From: Candidatus Latescibacterota bacterium
GTDB taxonomy: Bacteria > Latescibacterota > Latescibacteria > Latescibacterales > Latescibacteraceae
NCBI GenBank assembly: GCA_018656855.1
Contig: JABHYP010000169.1
Location: 1-5,468 of the forward strand
Reading direction: 5' to 3'
Length of the DNA: 5,468 nucleotides
A model generated the notes under the pieces. It was given only the letters and a program-made list of their open reading frames with translations, did no database searches and was not told the origin of the DNA. Shown here piece after piece: positions 1 to 5,468 of this stretch. The position numbers and the translations under genes were made by a program. Each line of letters begins with the position of its first letter. Position 1 is the first letter of the stretch.

Positions 1-715
1 CTGCACCGTATTTTTTTCTGAGGAATTCTCTCCATTTCTGGACCATTGCAGGATTATGGTCGAAAAGCCAACCGTCGGCAACCGGCGTATGGGAGCCCTC
101 GTCAAGGTAATGGTTGTTGTAACCGATGACACGGTTCGCCCAGGGACGGGATTCACAGTAACCGACGATAGCGGTACACAATTCCGATGCCTTATCCCAG
201 AACATATCGGAGGCAAGCGAGGGTTTATCCCAGGCTACTCCCTCTTCGTTTATAAAAAATTCCGATGGATGCAGCGTGCTCCATGACTTCGGGGAAGGAG
301 TATAGAAACGAACGATGATATAAGCATCAGGATCGCCATTGAGAATGTGTTCAACCTGTGCGTCAAGGCCGAAGAAATCAGGCGGAACTTTAGCAAGAGG
401 TATACTGTTAACCTTGTCGCCAACCCAGAAAAGAGTACCGTGATAATCTTCGGGAAGCCTTCCGATCCAGATGAAATAAGCACCCATACCATGTTTATAA
501 AAGAGAGGCATATACTTATCGTAAAAAGGTCTGTTTCGTGCAGGACTGTAACCGGCAAGCGCATGGGGATTCCCATCGATGAATGCAGTTGGACGGCCGT
601 TGTGCATCCTTACTTCCACATCGGGCAGTTTCTGTGCTTTCGATTGAATGACTCCTGTTAATGTAAAAACAAGAAGTACGATTATCCATAAAAGCAAAAT
701 CCTTTTTTTCTTCAT
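1..715 (-). CDS. Secreted glycoside-hydrolase-like protein (GH42-type/TIM-barrel-like), partial, 3' end beyond the left edge
   Basis: The frame is open from an ATG at 715 to the window edge, giving 238 residues without a stop. The N-terminus is a signal peptide: basic MKKKR, a hydrophobic stretch at about residues 6-23, and a signal-peptidase-I-like site after S-K-A at 25-27. The mature part starts with a strand-like segment containing FIDGNPHALAGYSP (45-58), which resembles the entry into the catalytic barrel of beta-galactosidase-like enzymes (substrate-loading segment I-D-G-x-P). Further on are VIGYNNHYLDEG (196-207) and KWREFLRKKYGA (227-238). In GH42-like enzymes the region around the acid/base glutamate is likewise followed by a W-x-x-F/W-L-x-x-KYG segment. 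I infer a periplasmic or extracellular polysaccharide- or glycoside-acting enzyme. The candidate acid/base E206 sits in Y-L-D-E-G rather than the usual D-N-E, so catalysis is unproven. The second half, with the nucleophile, is outside the window. A perfect ribosome binding site supports the start. The family assignment is from remembered motif resemblance only. Confidence 0.62.
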   Translation of the reverse strand, partial: MKKKRILLLWIIVLLVFTLTGVIQSKAQKLPDVEVRMHNGRPTAFIDGNPHALAGYSPARNRPFYDKYMPLFYKHGMGAYFIWIGRLPEDYHGTLFWVGDKVNSIPLAKVPPDFFGLDAQVEHILNGDPDAYIIVRFYTPSPKSWSTLHPSEFFINEEGVAWDKPSLASDMFWDKASELCTAIVGYCESRPWANRVIGYNNHYLDEGSHTPVADGWLFDHNPAMVQKWREFLRKKYGA

Positions 716-723
716 AATCAGAG

Positions 724-730
724 CCTTCCT
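724..730 (-). promoter_or_regulatory. Strong ribosome binding site of the glycosidase-like gene
   Basis: The minus strand reads AGGAAGG, then eight bases, then the ATG at 715. This near-consensus Shine-Dalgarno fixes the start of the edge-truncated gene. An out-of-frame ATG at 734, upstream of the site, is excluded as the start. Confidence 0.8.
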
Positions 731-887
731 GCATTTATTATGGTTCATCCAATTAATGCGCACCTGAAATAGCCAACATAAAATTGTAAATATGCACGCT
801 ATTATGGCCGGGAATCAGGAGCCGTAAAATGTCTGAACCGCTGATACCTGTGATTAAAAATTGCCATGATGCTGTATTTCTTGAGCT

Positions 888-908
888 GGTAAACACATGG
901 AATTTACC
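888..908 (-). terminator. Small perfect inverted repeat just after the metallophosphoesterase stop, possible weak terminator or 3' hairpin
   Basis: On the minus strand, GGTAAA (908-903), a nine-base loop and TTTACC (893-888) form a perfect six-pair stem that begins ten bases after the TAA at 920-918. No T-run follows directly. The nearest T5 lies at 860-856, about 28 bases further on. A second, looser pairing, CCATG (900-896) with CATGG about 27 bases later, ends close to that T5. It may act as an imperfect terminator or an mRNA 3'-end stabiliser, or be chance in AT-rich DNA. Confidence 0.3.
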
Positions 909-917
909 TTACTACGC

Positions 918-1904
918 TTACACAAGGAACAGTTTTTTGTCGAGCTTCAATATTTCTCCCGCTTCGGCATATTTCGAGGCATCCCAGCCGTATGTCATAT
1001 ACTCGTTTTCAATACCGTCCTCAAAAACATGCACGAGGTTGAATCCTTCGGGATGGCCGTCGCGAGGCCCGCTCCACCAGCCACCCGACACCGCAGCAGT
1101 GTCAATATATTTTACATCTTTATAGACATAGAGTTCATTGATATGGATATGCCCCTCGAGGAACCCGAAAAAGCGATATTGTGTGAGCAGGTCATGTAAC
1201 TCCTTGCCGTCCGTCAGAACAGTTCCTCTGGCGTTCTGAAAAGTCGGGCCATTTTGAATCTGTGAGATCCAGGTGAAGTATGGTATGTGCGCCACAGCAA
1301 TAACGGGAGTATCTACGGGGATACCGGCGAGGTCCTGTTTGAGCCATGTCATCTGTTCCTCGCCTATTTCGCCAATGTAGTGGTGTCCGCGTTCATTTTC
1401 GTTTTTCTCGATACCTACCGAATCAAGAAGCAGGAAATGAACGCCTTTATGGTCAAAACTCCGGTATGTTCTGCCATCGCCGAGCCGTTTCTTGAACATT
1501 TCCTTGCCCCATTCAGGATGATTTTCAGGCACAATGTCCGGAACAGTGATGCCGAATACCTCATGATTTCCCATGACGTTATAAACCGGTATATCGAACG
1601 ATTTACAGCACTCGATATACATTTCATAGAGCACATTGGCACGTGATTCGTCTGCTGCAAGCACATCCATCACCAGATCACCGCCACTCACAGCGAAATC
1701 CGGCTTGAGAGAATTTATCTTCTCGATGGCGGCAAGGAATCCCTCTCTCGCTCCCCGTTCTGGCTGGATGTGGACATCGGAATAATGCACAAAGCTGAAA
1801 ATCTTTTTCCGTTCTGAAATTGCAGGTTTCTTCGCGCATGATCCGGCTCCGATTCCAGCGATTCCAGCAGGTAAGGCTGTTTTCATAAAGCTTCTTCGCT
1901 TCAT
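918..1904 (-). CDS. Exported (Tat-type) calcineurin-like metallophosphoesterase, possible lipoprotein
   Basis: This is a 328-residue protein with the full motif set of calcineurin-like phosphoesterases, which hydrolyse phosphomonoesters or phosphodiesters with two metal ions. Visible motifs are D43-x-H45, G-G-D76, G-N-H-E (112-115), H206 in A-H-I-P, and G-H-I-H (251-254). All the usual metal ligands and the catalytic histidine are therefore present. The N-terminus is a Tat signal, KRRSFMK (2-8), followed by an Ala/Gly-rich hydrophobic stretch. A cysteine at 23 in A-G-S-C could be a lipidation site, although the lipobox is loose (A instead of L at -3). The tail around SGGWWSGPRDGHPEGF (about 275-290) resembles a segment common in exported metallophosphoesterases of environmental bacteria. 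The substrate cannot be read from sequence; cyclic nucleotides, nucleotides or phospholipid head groups are all possible. The start is supported by AAGGGGGA just upstream. The gene lies 202 bases upstream of the glycosidase-like gene on the same strand, and co-transcription is uncertain. Confidence 0.9.
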   Translation of the reverse strand: MKRRSFMKTALPAGIAGIGAGSCAKKPAISERKKIFSFVHYSDVHIQPERGAREGFLAAIEKINSLKPDFAVSGGDLVMDVLAADESRANVLYEMYIECCKSFDIPVYNVMGNHEVFGITVPDIVPENHPEWGKEMFKKRLGDGRTYRSFDHKGVHFLLLDSVGIEKNENERGHHYIGEIGEEQMTWLKQDLAGIPVDTPVIAVAHIPYFTWISQIQNGPTFQNARGTVLTDGKELHDLLTQYRFFGFLEGHIHINELYVYKDVKYIDTAAVSGGWWSGPRDGHPEGFNLVHVFEDGIENEYMTYGWDASKYAEAGEILKLDKKLFLV

Positions 1905-2132
1905 GCTTCCCCCTTAAAGTAGCAAGACTTTAATTAATAAATGTAAAATTTTATATAAAATCGGTGACAAAAAGATAAAAATATTTTATTTTAAGGTAAT
2001 GTTTTCTAAATATCTACCGATTATACTTTTAGATACTTATGCCCCGGTTAATTCGTAAATTATTTTCAGATAATATGTGAGGATAATAATAGATTATTTT
2101 TTAATAAATTGCAAGAAATTCAGGTATATAAT
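1905..2132. promoter_or_regulatory. AT-rich divergent intergenic region with promoters for both flanking genes (boxes not firmly assignable)
   Basis: The metallophosphoesterase gene (minus) and the two-domain secreted protein gene (plus) are transcribed away from this 228-base stretch, so both promoters are expected here. It is very AT-rich and holds two ten-base palindromes, TAAAATTTTA (1944-1953) and AAAATATTTT (1978-1987). It also holds a dyad of AATCGGT (1959-1965) and ACCGATT (2016-2022). TTGTCA on the minus strand (1969-1964) is a possible -35, and TATACT (2022-2027) is a possible plus-strand -10, but neither has a convincing partner at 16-18 bases. No gene or RNA is recognisable. Confidence 0.45.
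1908..1915 (-). promoter_or_regulatory. Ribosome binding site of the metallophosphoesterase gene
   Basis: The minus strand reads AAGGGGGA, then AGC, then the ATG at 1904. It selects this ATG, which keeps the twin-arginine motif, over the internal ATG at residue 7, which would lose it. Confidence 0.75.
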
Positions 2133-2837
2133 ATGAAAACAGTAAAGTTTTTCAAACTTATCTGTTTCTCAGCGTTATTGCTATTGCCAATCATCACGGT
2201 AATAGCGCTTCCCGAAAAACCCGAAGAAGATGATGAACGGTTTATCGGCGCCTGGGTACGTCATGATTTTTATTATGATTTTGACAATTCCGGTGTGATG
2301 AAAGCTGTGAAGGTTAATGGAGAACCGAAAGGTTACAGGACATTCAAATACACATTTGAAAAGATGGGGCTATTCAAGGTAATAAGATTCGGAAAAAGTA
2401 TTTCCGACAGTACAGGCTTGAATTTTCTTCTTGTCGGCAATGTTACAGACTCAACGGCCATTATTTCTCATGGTACGCCCTTTGTCCGTGCCGATTCAAG
2501 TTCCGGATTGTCAGGAACATGGAAATACGTAAATAACTATAAAACAATCATTATAACTATAGATCAGAATACAATCGACTATCGGGAAATGGTGATGGAT
2601 TTAAAAACAGGGGCGACAAATACAACCGAGCAAAGACAGGGTAATATAAAATACCGTAACGGTAAATATAGCGGACAATTCATCATAAACTTTTTTGATG
2701 GCACAAAAACAACAGTTGTCCCCGTTCTTTTCAATAAAATCATGTACTTTTATGATCTCAGCCCCATAAAATCTATGTTTATCAGGGCCGAACAAGTTCC
2801 AACGTACCGTGAGTACCAGAAAGTAAGTAAAAATTGA
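2133..2837 (+). CDS. Secreted beta-rich protein of unknown function with two apparently related lipocalin-like domains
   Basis: I do not recognise a named family. The 234-residue product starts with a signal peptide: K2, K5 and K8, a hydrophobic core at about 9-25, and a likely cleavage site after V-I-A (23-25). An acidic linker (28-35) follows. The rest alternates polar and hydrophobic residues as in a beta-barrel or lipocalin-like fold. It divides into two units: one opens with F-I-G-A-W (37-41) and closes with F-V-R-A-D (117-121), and the other opens with L-S-G-T-W (126-130) and closes with F-I-R-A-E (216-220). I infer a duplicated domain of about 85-95 residues. ATG 2133 is preferred because it begins the signal peptide and has a weak AGG eight bases upstream. 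An in-frame TTG at 2109 would only add eight polar residues and lacks a ribosome binding site. It is the only plus-strand gene, is convergent with the NHL lipoprotein gene, and has lower GC (about 38 %) than its neighbours. Confidence 0.75.
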   Translation: MKTVKFFKLICFSALLLLPIITVIALPEKPEEDDERFIGAWVRHDFYYDFDNSGVMKAVKVNGEPKGYRTFKYTFEKMGLFKVIRFGKSISDSTGLNFLLVGNVTDSTAIISHGTPFVRADSSSGLSGTWKYVNNYKTIIITIDQNTIDYREMVMDLKTGATNTTEQRQGNIKYRNGKYSGQFIINFFDGTKTTVVPVLFNKIMYFYDLSPIKSMFIRAEQVPTYREYQKVSKN

Positions 2838-2852
2838 GACCGTGATAAACGA

Positions 2853-2888
2853 TGCGTAAATACATATTAATTATATATGGAGTACGCA
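2853..2888. terminator. Bipartite hairpin between convergent genes, possible bidirectional terminator
   Basis: TGCGTA (2853-2858) pairs perfectly with TACGCA (2883-2888). Inside it, CATAT (2863-2867) pairs with ATATG (2875-2879) around a seven-base loop, with a small internal bulge (4 and 3 bases) between the two helices. It lies 16 bases after the plus-strand stop at 2837 and 47 bases beyond the minus-strand stop at 2935. Neither strand has a T-run directly after it, so it is not a textbook intrinsic terminator. Its position in a convergent gap makes a role at both transcript ends plausible. Confidence 0.4.
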
Positions 2889-2897
2889 AAGGGAAAC

Positions 2898-2932
2898 AAA
2901 AAAAGATATAGTGGCAAGTAATAAAAAGTGCC
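2898..2932 (-). terminator. Weak stem followed by T7, possible terminator of the NHL lipoprotein transcript
   Basis: On the minus strand GGCA (2932-2929) can pair with TGCC (2916-2913), and eight bases later a run of seven T occurs (2904-2898). The stem has only four pairs and a 12-base loop, so its stability is low. It begins a few bases after the TAA at 2937-2935, where a terminator for the minus-strand unit would be expected. Confidence 0.25.
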
Positions 2933-2934
2933 GA

Positions 2935-3888
2935 TTATTCAATTTTATATACGAGTATCGAGCCTGAAATACCATCGCTTATATAAAGCATGCCCTCCCT
3001 ATAAGCCACCGACCTGGGGGACATAGTACGGTCTTTGCCGTAACCTGCAATGCCCAGCGGGACGCCTCTCGCTGAGAGTACAAGAACTCCATTTCTACAA
3101 GCAACGGCTATAGTACCATCGGGAAGCGCTGCCACATCTACAGGCGATTCAAGAACTTTTGACTCGATGTGCCGGATTTTCGCTCCGAAATGACTCAGAA
3201 TAGCAACAGCACCTGCGTCTTTATCAGCTATGAAGATGGTGCCGTCATCGCTAACATCCAGGCCGGCGGGTTCCTGAAAGCTTTCTTTCCCCGAACCAAA
3301 AGCGCCCATACTTTTGATAGTACCGCCCAGCATGTCTATCCGAATGAGCGCGCCTGTATCGCGGTCGGTAATAAAGAGATCGCCTGTTGTTGTATCAAAC
3401 GCAAGGCCGTTGAACGAACTGAAAAGTCTGTTTTCCGCAGAGTCTTTTTTGTATAAAACATAAGAATGTTTGAGGTTCCTGTCGAATCTGAGCACACGGG
3501 AATTGGCGGCATCCACTGCATATATTGCCAGCCCGCCGGTCGAACAGATATCTACCGGCGAATAAAGGCGTTCGGTCCTTGAACCGGATCCGGTGAACCG
3601 TGAAATACTATTACCTTCGCTGTCAAGTCGTATGATGCTCGACCTGTCACGGTCGCAGACATATAATGTGCCATCGACACCAAAGGAAATGCCCCAGGGG
3701 GAGACAATACCGGCAGTTTTACCGAGAGATTTTATATATGTCAGCCGCATATCTCCAATGACATGCGGCGGGGTATGTTGAGGTTCGGGAGAAGTCTTTT
3801 TACCGGGCAACTTTCCTTTTTCGACTATACCTGAGCAGGAACAGAACATGAATAGTAATAAAAGAGCTGTGAGGAAAAACTGTTTCAT
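2935..3888 (-). CDS. NHL-repeat six-bladed beta-propeller lipoprotein
   Basis: This is a 317-residue exported protein. Residues 1-20 form a lipoprotein signal: K2, a hydrophobic stretch at 4-15, and cysteines at 16 and 18. C18, in F-C-S-C-S-G, is the likelier lipidated residue because serine precedes it. A basic, proline-rich linker (about 24-43) follows. The remainder consists of six NHL-type repeats starting near residues 62, 109, 157, 204, 247 and 289, most with the pattern P-x-G/D-h, then D-G-T-h-h-h-x-D or similar, then a strand such as I-I-R-L-D. Six repeats are enough to close one propeller. Such propellers bind proteins, glycans or other ligands and usually lack catalysis; the ligand here is unknown. 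Its ATG overlaps the TGA of the upstream glycosyltransferase gene (ATGA, 3885-3888), which indicates translational coupling. The product probably sits on the periplasmic face of a membrane or on the surface. A peptidylglycine-lyase-like function cannot be excluded but has no support here. Confidence 0.88.
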   Translation of the reverse strand: MKQFFLTALLLLFMFCSCSGIVEKGKLPGKKTSPEPQHTPPHVIGDMRLTYIKSLGKTAGIVSPWGISFGVDGTLYVCDRDRSSIIRLDSEGNSISRFTGSGSRTERLYSPVDICSTGGLAIYAVDAANSRVLRFDRNLKHSYVLYKKDSAENRLFSSFNGLAFDTTTGDLFITDRDTGALIRIDMLGGTIKSMGAFGSGKESFQEPAGLDVSDDGTIFIADKDAGAVAILSHFGAKIRHIESKVLESPVDVAALPDGTIAVACRNGVLVLSARGVPLGIAGYGKDRTMSPRSVAYREGMLYISDGISGSILVYKIE

Positions 3889-4772
3889 AACCGTTCCCTT
3901 TTAAGCCAGCCGCCAGCATAAGCTGAGTATGTCAGATAGTCGTAAATGTATGCCGGAAAAGGAAAAGAATCAAGAATCCGGATTGTCCAGAACGCTGGAA
4001 TAAAAAATAAGTTATGTACAGCCAGCCTCAGGACAAACGAATTTAAAAGGTCAAGTCTGAGAATTTTTTCGAGTTCCGGATACCTTTCCACGAGAACCGG
4101 AAGTACGGATTTACCGTAAAGCGCAGTCCGTTTTATATGACCGGCAAGGTCGCCAACAAAGTGATGGAATGAAACAGCTTCCGGTGCATACATGAATTCA
4201 ACTCCACTTAAATGAAGCTTCATGCCTAAATCAAGATCCTCGCCGCCCCATCCCGGAAGAGTTTCATCAAACACGCCATCACTCGGAAGATCCTGTCGCT
4301 TTACCGAGGCATTCCCTGTAACGAAATACCACGGCGGAACTTTTTCATCCGGCTTGAGCTTAGCGACACCTCGTGAGCTGATATACCTGAGAAAGCTTCC
4401 TCCTTCCGGCCATAGAATTTTACCGATAACAGCGATGCGAGGATTTGTGCTGTGATATTTAAAATGGGTATTGATAAAATCCTCACGCGCTTCCATATCA
4501 GAATCGAGAAACACGAGTATGATTCCGGATGTCGAGCGAATTCCTTCGTTTCTCGCCGCGCTACGTCCACGTGATGACTTGAAAGAGCGCCAGATGAGAG
4601 GAAAATTTACTGCGGCTTTCTCCCTGACATTTACCTCATCAAGGCCGCTGCCGTCATCAACAACACATACCTCGTAATCAAGGTCGCCCTGTATATTCCT
4701 GTTAAGGGATGAAAGACAGCGGACAAGTAACTCTTCCCTTCCAAACGCCGGAATTATAATTGAAATCAGCAT
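3885..4772 (-). CDS. Family 2 glycosyltransferase (GT-A fold) with a galactosyltransferase-type C-terminal motif
   Basis: This 295-residue enzyme transfers a sugar from a nucleotide-sugar donor and probably acts on the cytoplasmic side of the inner membrane. Motifs in order are SIIIPAFGR (4-12, first strand), VVDDGS (37-42, nucleotide binding), RGRSAARNEG (68-77), FLDSDM (88-93, the metal-binding D-x-D), TGNASVKR (152-159) and GWGGEDLDLG (174-183). The last carries the E-D expected of the catalytic base and matches the segment typical of galactosyltransferase/chondroitin-synthase-like C-terminal domains. H203-H204 follow at a position that often helps to bind metal. The tail (about 245-290) is rich in aromatic and aliphatic residues and may lie on the membrane; no clear transmembrane helix is evident. 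Donor and acceptor are unknown. The ATG at 4772 directly precedes the first strand. An in-frame TTG at 4796 would add eight residues; neither has a good ribosome binding site. The gene overlaps the NHL gene by four bases and follows the barrel gene by 78 bases. Confidence 0.9.
   Translation of the reverse strand: MLISIIIPAFGREELLVRCLSSLNRNIQGDLDYEVCVVDDGSGLDEVNVREKAAVNFPLIWRSFKSSRGRSAARNEGIRSTSGIILVFLDSDMEAREDFINTHFKYHSTNPRIAVIGKILWPEGGSFLRYISSRGVAKLKPDEKVPPWYFVTGNASVKRQDLPSDGVFDETLPGWGGEDLDLGMKLHLSGVEFMYAPEAVSFHHFVGDLAGHIKRTALYGKSVLPVLVERYPELEKILRLDLLNSFVLRLAVHNLFFIPAFWTIRILDSFPFPAYIYDYLTYSAYAGGWLKRERL
3895..3900 (-). promoter_or_regulatory. Ribosome binding site of the NHL lipoprotein gene, inside the glycosyltransferase gene end
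   Basis: The minus strand reads AAGGGA six bases before the ATG at 3888, within the last codons of the glycosyltransferase gene. Together with the ATGA stop/start overlap it suggests re-initiation by ribosomes that finish the upstream gene. Confidence 0.7.
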
Positions 4773-4802
4773 ATTATAATGTGTATCCGAAATCAATGTG
4801 AA
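4773..4802 (-). promoter_or_regulatory. Sigma70-like promoter match abutting the glycosyltransferase ATG
   Basis: On the minus strand TTCACA (4802-4797, five of six to TTGACA), an 18-base spacer and a perfect TATAAT (4778-4773) run directly into the ATG at 4772. Transcription would then start inside the reading frame, and no later start codon keeps the first strand of the enzyme. It is therefore either a chance match in AT-rich DNA, a promoter for the NHL gene or an internal transcript, or a sign that the start is mis-assigned. Confidence 0.25.
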
Positions 4803-4850
4803 AGAAGCTTATATCAGTGCGGTATTAATTTTATGTCCGGTTATTGTATC

Positions 4851-5468
4851 TTAATATAGGAGTTTTATCTTCATAAAACCGATAACAAATACCTGGAAAC
4901 TGCTGAACGCCGAATCAGGTTTCATGATATTGTCATGCTTCGGGCTGCTGTCCGAGTATTTCACATATCGTACACCGAGATCAATACCGTAAGCGCCAAA
5001 CCAGGAGTCGGTTCCTTTCGTGACTACGGTATCCAGACGCCACCTTGCTGCAAATGCCGCATACGGACCTGATATATCAGCTAATTTAAAATTTTCCATG
5101 GGATTTTCATCAAAAAGAATATCATTTTTTATCCAGGTGTCACTTCGGACATAATACTTTGAATACATTTTGCCCAGCGAAAAACAAAGTGAATCAATTC
5201 TCCAGAAATTTCTATGAAACACACTCATGGGAATTTCGTACCGAATACCGAACCATGATACTTCAGTACTTGTTCTCTCAGTCGTTTTAATACGAATATT
5301 TTCACTGTAGTCCATCCATTCCGTGGAAAGTTCATCACCGAGCCCATACTCCACAGCAGCCTGGATGGACAGGCCGCGAAATATTCTGACAGCGGTGGTA
5401 ACCAGGCCTGTTGTATAATACTCTGACACCCAGTCAGGATACGATTGCAAACGGTACCCGTCGATACC
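4851..5468 (-). CDS. C-terminal part of an outer-membrane beta-barrel protein, 5' end beyond the right edge
   Basis: The frame is open from the right window edge to TAA at 4853-4851 and gives 205 residues. A TTG at 5450 could be misread as a start, but the six codons before it are also open and no ribosome binding site is present, so the gene continues to the right. The sequence alternates hydrophobic and polar residues in repeated strands rich in Tyr, Phe and Trp, separated by polar turns with Asp, Asn, Ser and Gly. It closes with a strand (about 190-205) ending in M-K-I-K-L-L-Y. A final aromatic residue after an alternating strand is the usual C-terminal recognition signal for outer-membrane barrel assembly. 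Transport, adhesion or export roles are all open, and I cannot name a family. It is the first visible gene of the minus-strand group with the glycosyltransferase and the NHL lipoprotein, so an envelope- or glycan-related role is possible. Confidence 0.68.
   Translation of the reverse strand, partial: GIDGYRLQSYPDWVSEYYTTGLVTTAVRIFRGLSIQAAVEYGLGDELSTEWMDYSENIRIKTTERTSTEVSWFGIRYEIPMSVFHRNFWRIDSLCFSLGKMYSKYYVRSDTWIKNDILFDENPMENFKLADISGPYAAFAARWRLDTVVTKGTDSWFGAYGIDLGVRYVKYSDSSPKHDNIMKPDSAFSSFQVFVIGFMKIKLLY

Noticed and set aside
250..576. Minus-strand open frame of 108 codons
   Set aside because: It overlaps the glycosidase-like gene in another frame. That gene has the signal peptide, ribosome binding site and protein-like sequence, and this frame has none.
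516..734. Minus-strand ATG frame starting just before the glycosidase-like gene
   Set aside because: It is out of frame with the real gene, its start lies upstream of the ribosome binding site, and the product is low-quality sequence.
829..1125. Plus-strand open frame of 98 codons with an ATG in the gap between the two left-hand genes
   Set aside because: Most of it is antisense to the 3' end of the metallophosphoesterase gene, it has no ribosome binding site, and its product shows no recognisable domain or signal.
1287..1646. Plus-strand open frame of 119 codons
   Set aside because: It lies entirely antisense within the metallophosphoesterase gene, whose complete motif set proves the coding strand.
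1944..1987. Two ten-base AT-only palindromes
   Set aside because: In such AT-rich DNA short A/T palindromes are expected by chance, so they are noted only as part of the promoter region.
4222..4677. Plus-strand and alternative minus-strand open frames inside the glycosyltransferase gene
   Set aside because: They are shadows of a gene whose GT2 motifs fix the true frame.
4794..4796. TTG as the start of the glycosyltransferase gene
   Set aside because: The extra eight residues are polar and outside the fold, no ribosome binding site precedes it, and the ATG at 4772 starts directly at the first strand. It cannot be fully excluded.
5448..5450. TTG as the start of the barrel gene
   Set aside because: Six further codons to the window edge are open in the same frame, there is no ribosome binding site or signal peptide, and a barrel of 199 residues starting mid-strand is unlikely.
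1..5468. CRISPR array, tRNA, rRNA, insertion sequence or attachment site
   Set aside because: No regularly spaced repeats, cloverleaf-like GTTCRA-type segments, transposase motifs or long terminal inverted repeats were seen on either strand.

Overview
The window looks like chromosomal DNA from a diderm (outer-membrane) heterotrophic bacterium of moderate GC, roughly 38 to 50 % depending on the gene. Every complete gene product carries an export signal, except a glycosyltransferase. One partial gene ends like an outer-membrane beta-barrel protein, and two products look like lipoproteins. A Tat-type metallophosphoesterase, a secreted glycosidase-like protein and NHL propeller lipoproteins are common in environmental FCB- and PVC-type lineages, but I cannot assign a phylum from sequence alone.

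Left part, minus strand: the 5' part of a secreted glycoside-hydrolase-like gene (715 down to the left edge, no stop reached) lies downstream of a complete exported metallophosphoesterase gene (1904 to 918). The 202-base gap between them holds a small hairpin and a strong ribosome binding site for the hydrolase. An AT-rich divergent intergenic region (1905-2132) follows. The only plus-strand gene, 2133-2837, encodes a secreted beta-rich protein of unknown function that seems to be built from two related domains.

Right part, minus strand: a probable transcription unit reads from the right edge leftwards. It contains the 3' part of an outer-membrane beta-barrel gene (5468 to 4851, no start in the window), a family 2 glycosyltransferase (4772 to 3885) and a six-repeat NHL beta-propeller lipoprotein (3888 to 2935). 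The last two overlap by an ATGA, so they are probably translationally coupled. This unit converges with the plus-strand gene across 97 bases that contain a bipartite hairpin.

The theme is cell-envelope and extracellular biology: glycan synthesis, a surface or periplasmic propeller, an outer-membrane barrel, a secreted glycosidase-like enzyme and an exported phosphoesterase. I see no tRNA, rRNA, CRISPR array, insertion sequence or phage gene, and no clear sign of an undescribed defence or mobile system. The most interesting points are the barrel / glycosyltransferase / NHL-lipoprotein cluster and the two-domain secreted protein, whose base composition differs from its neighbours.
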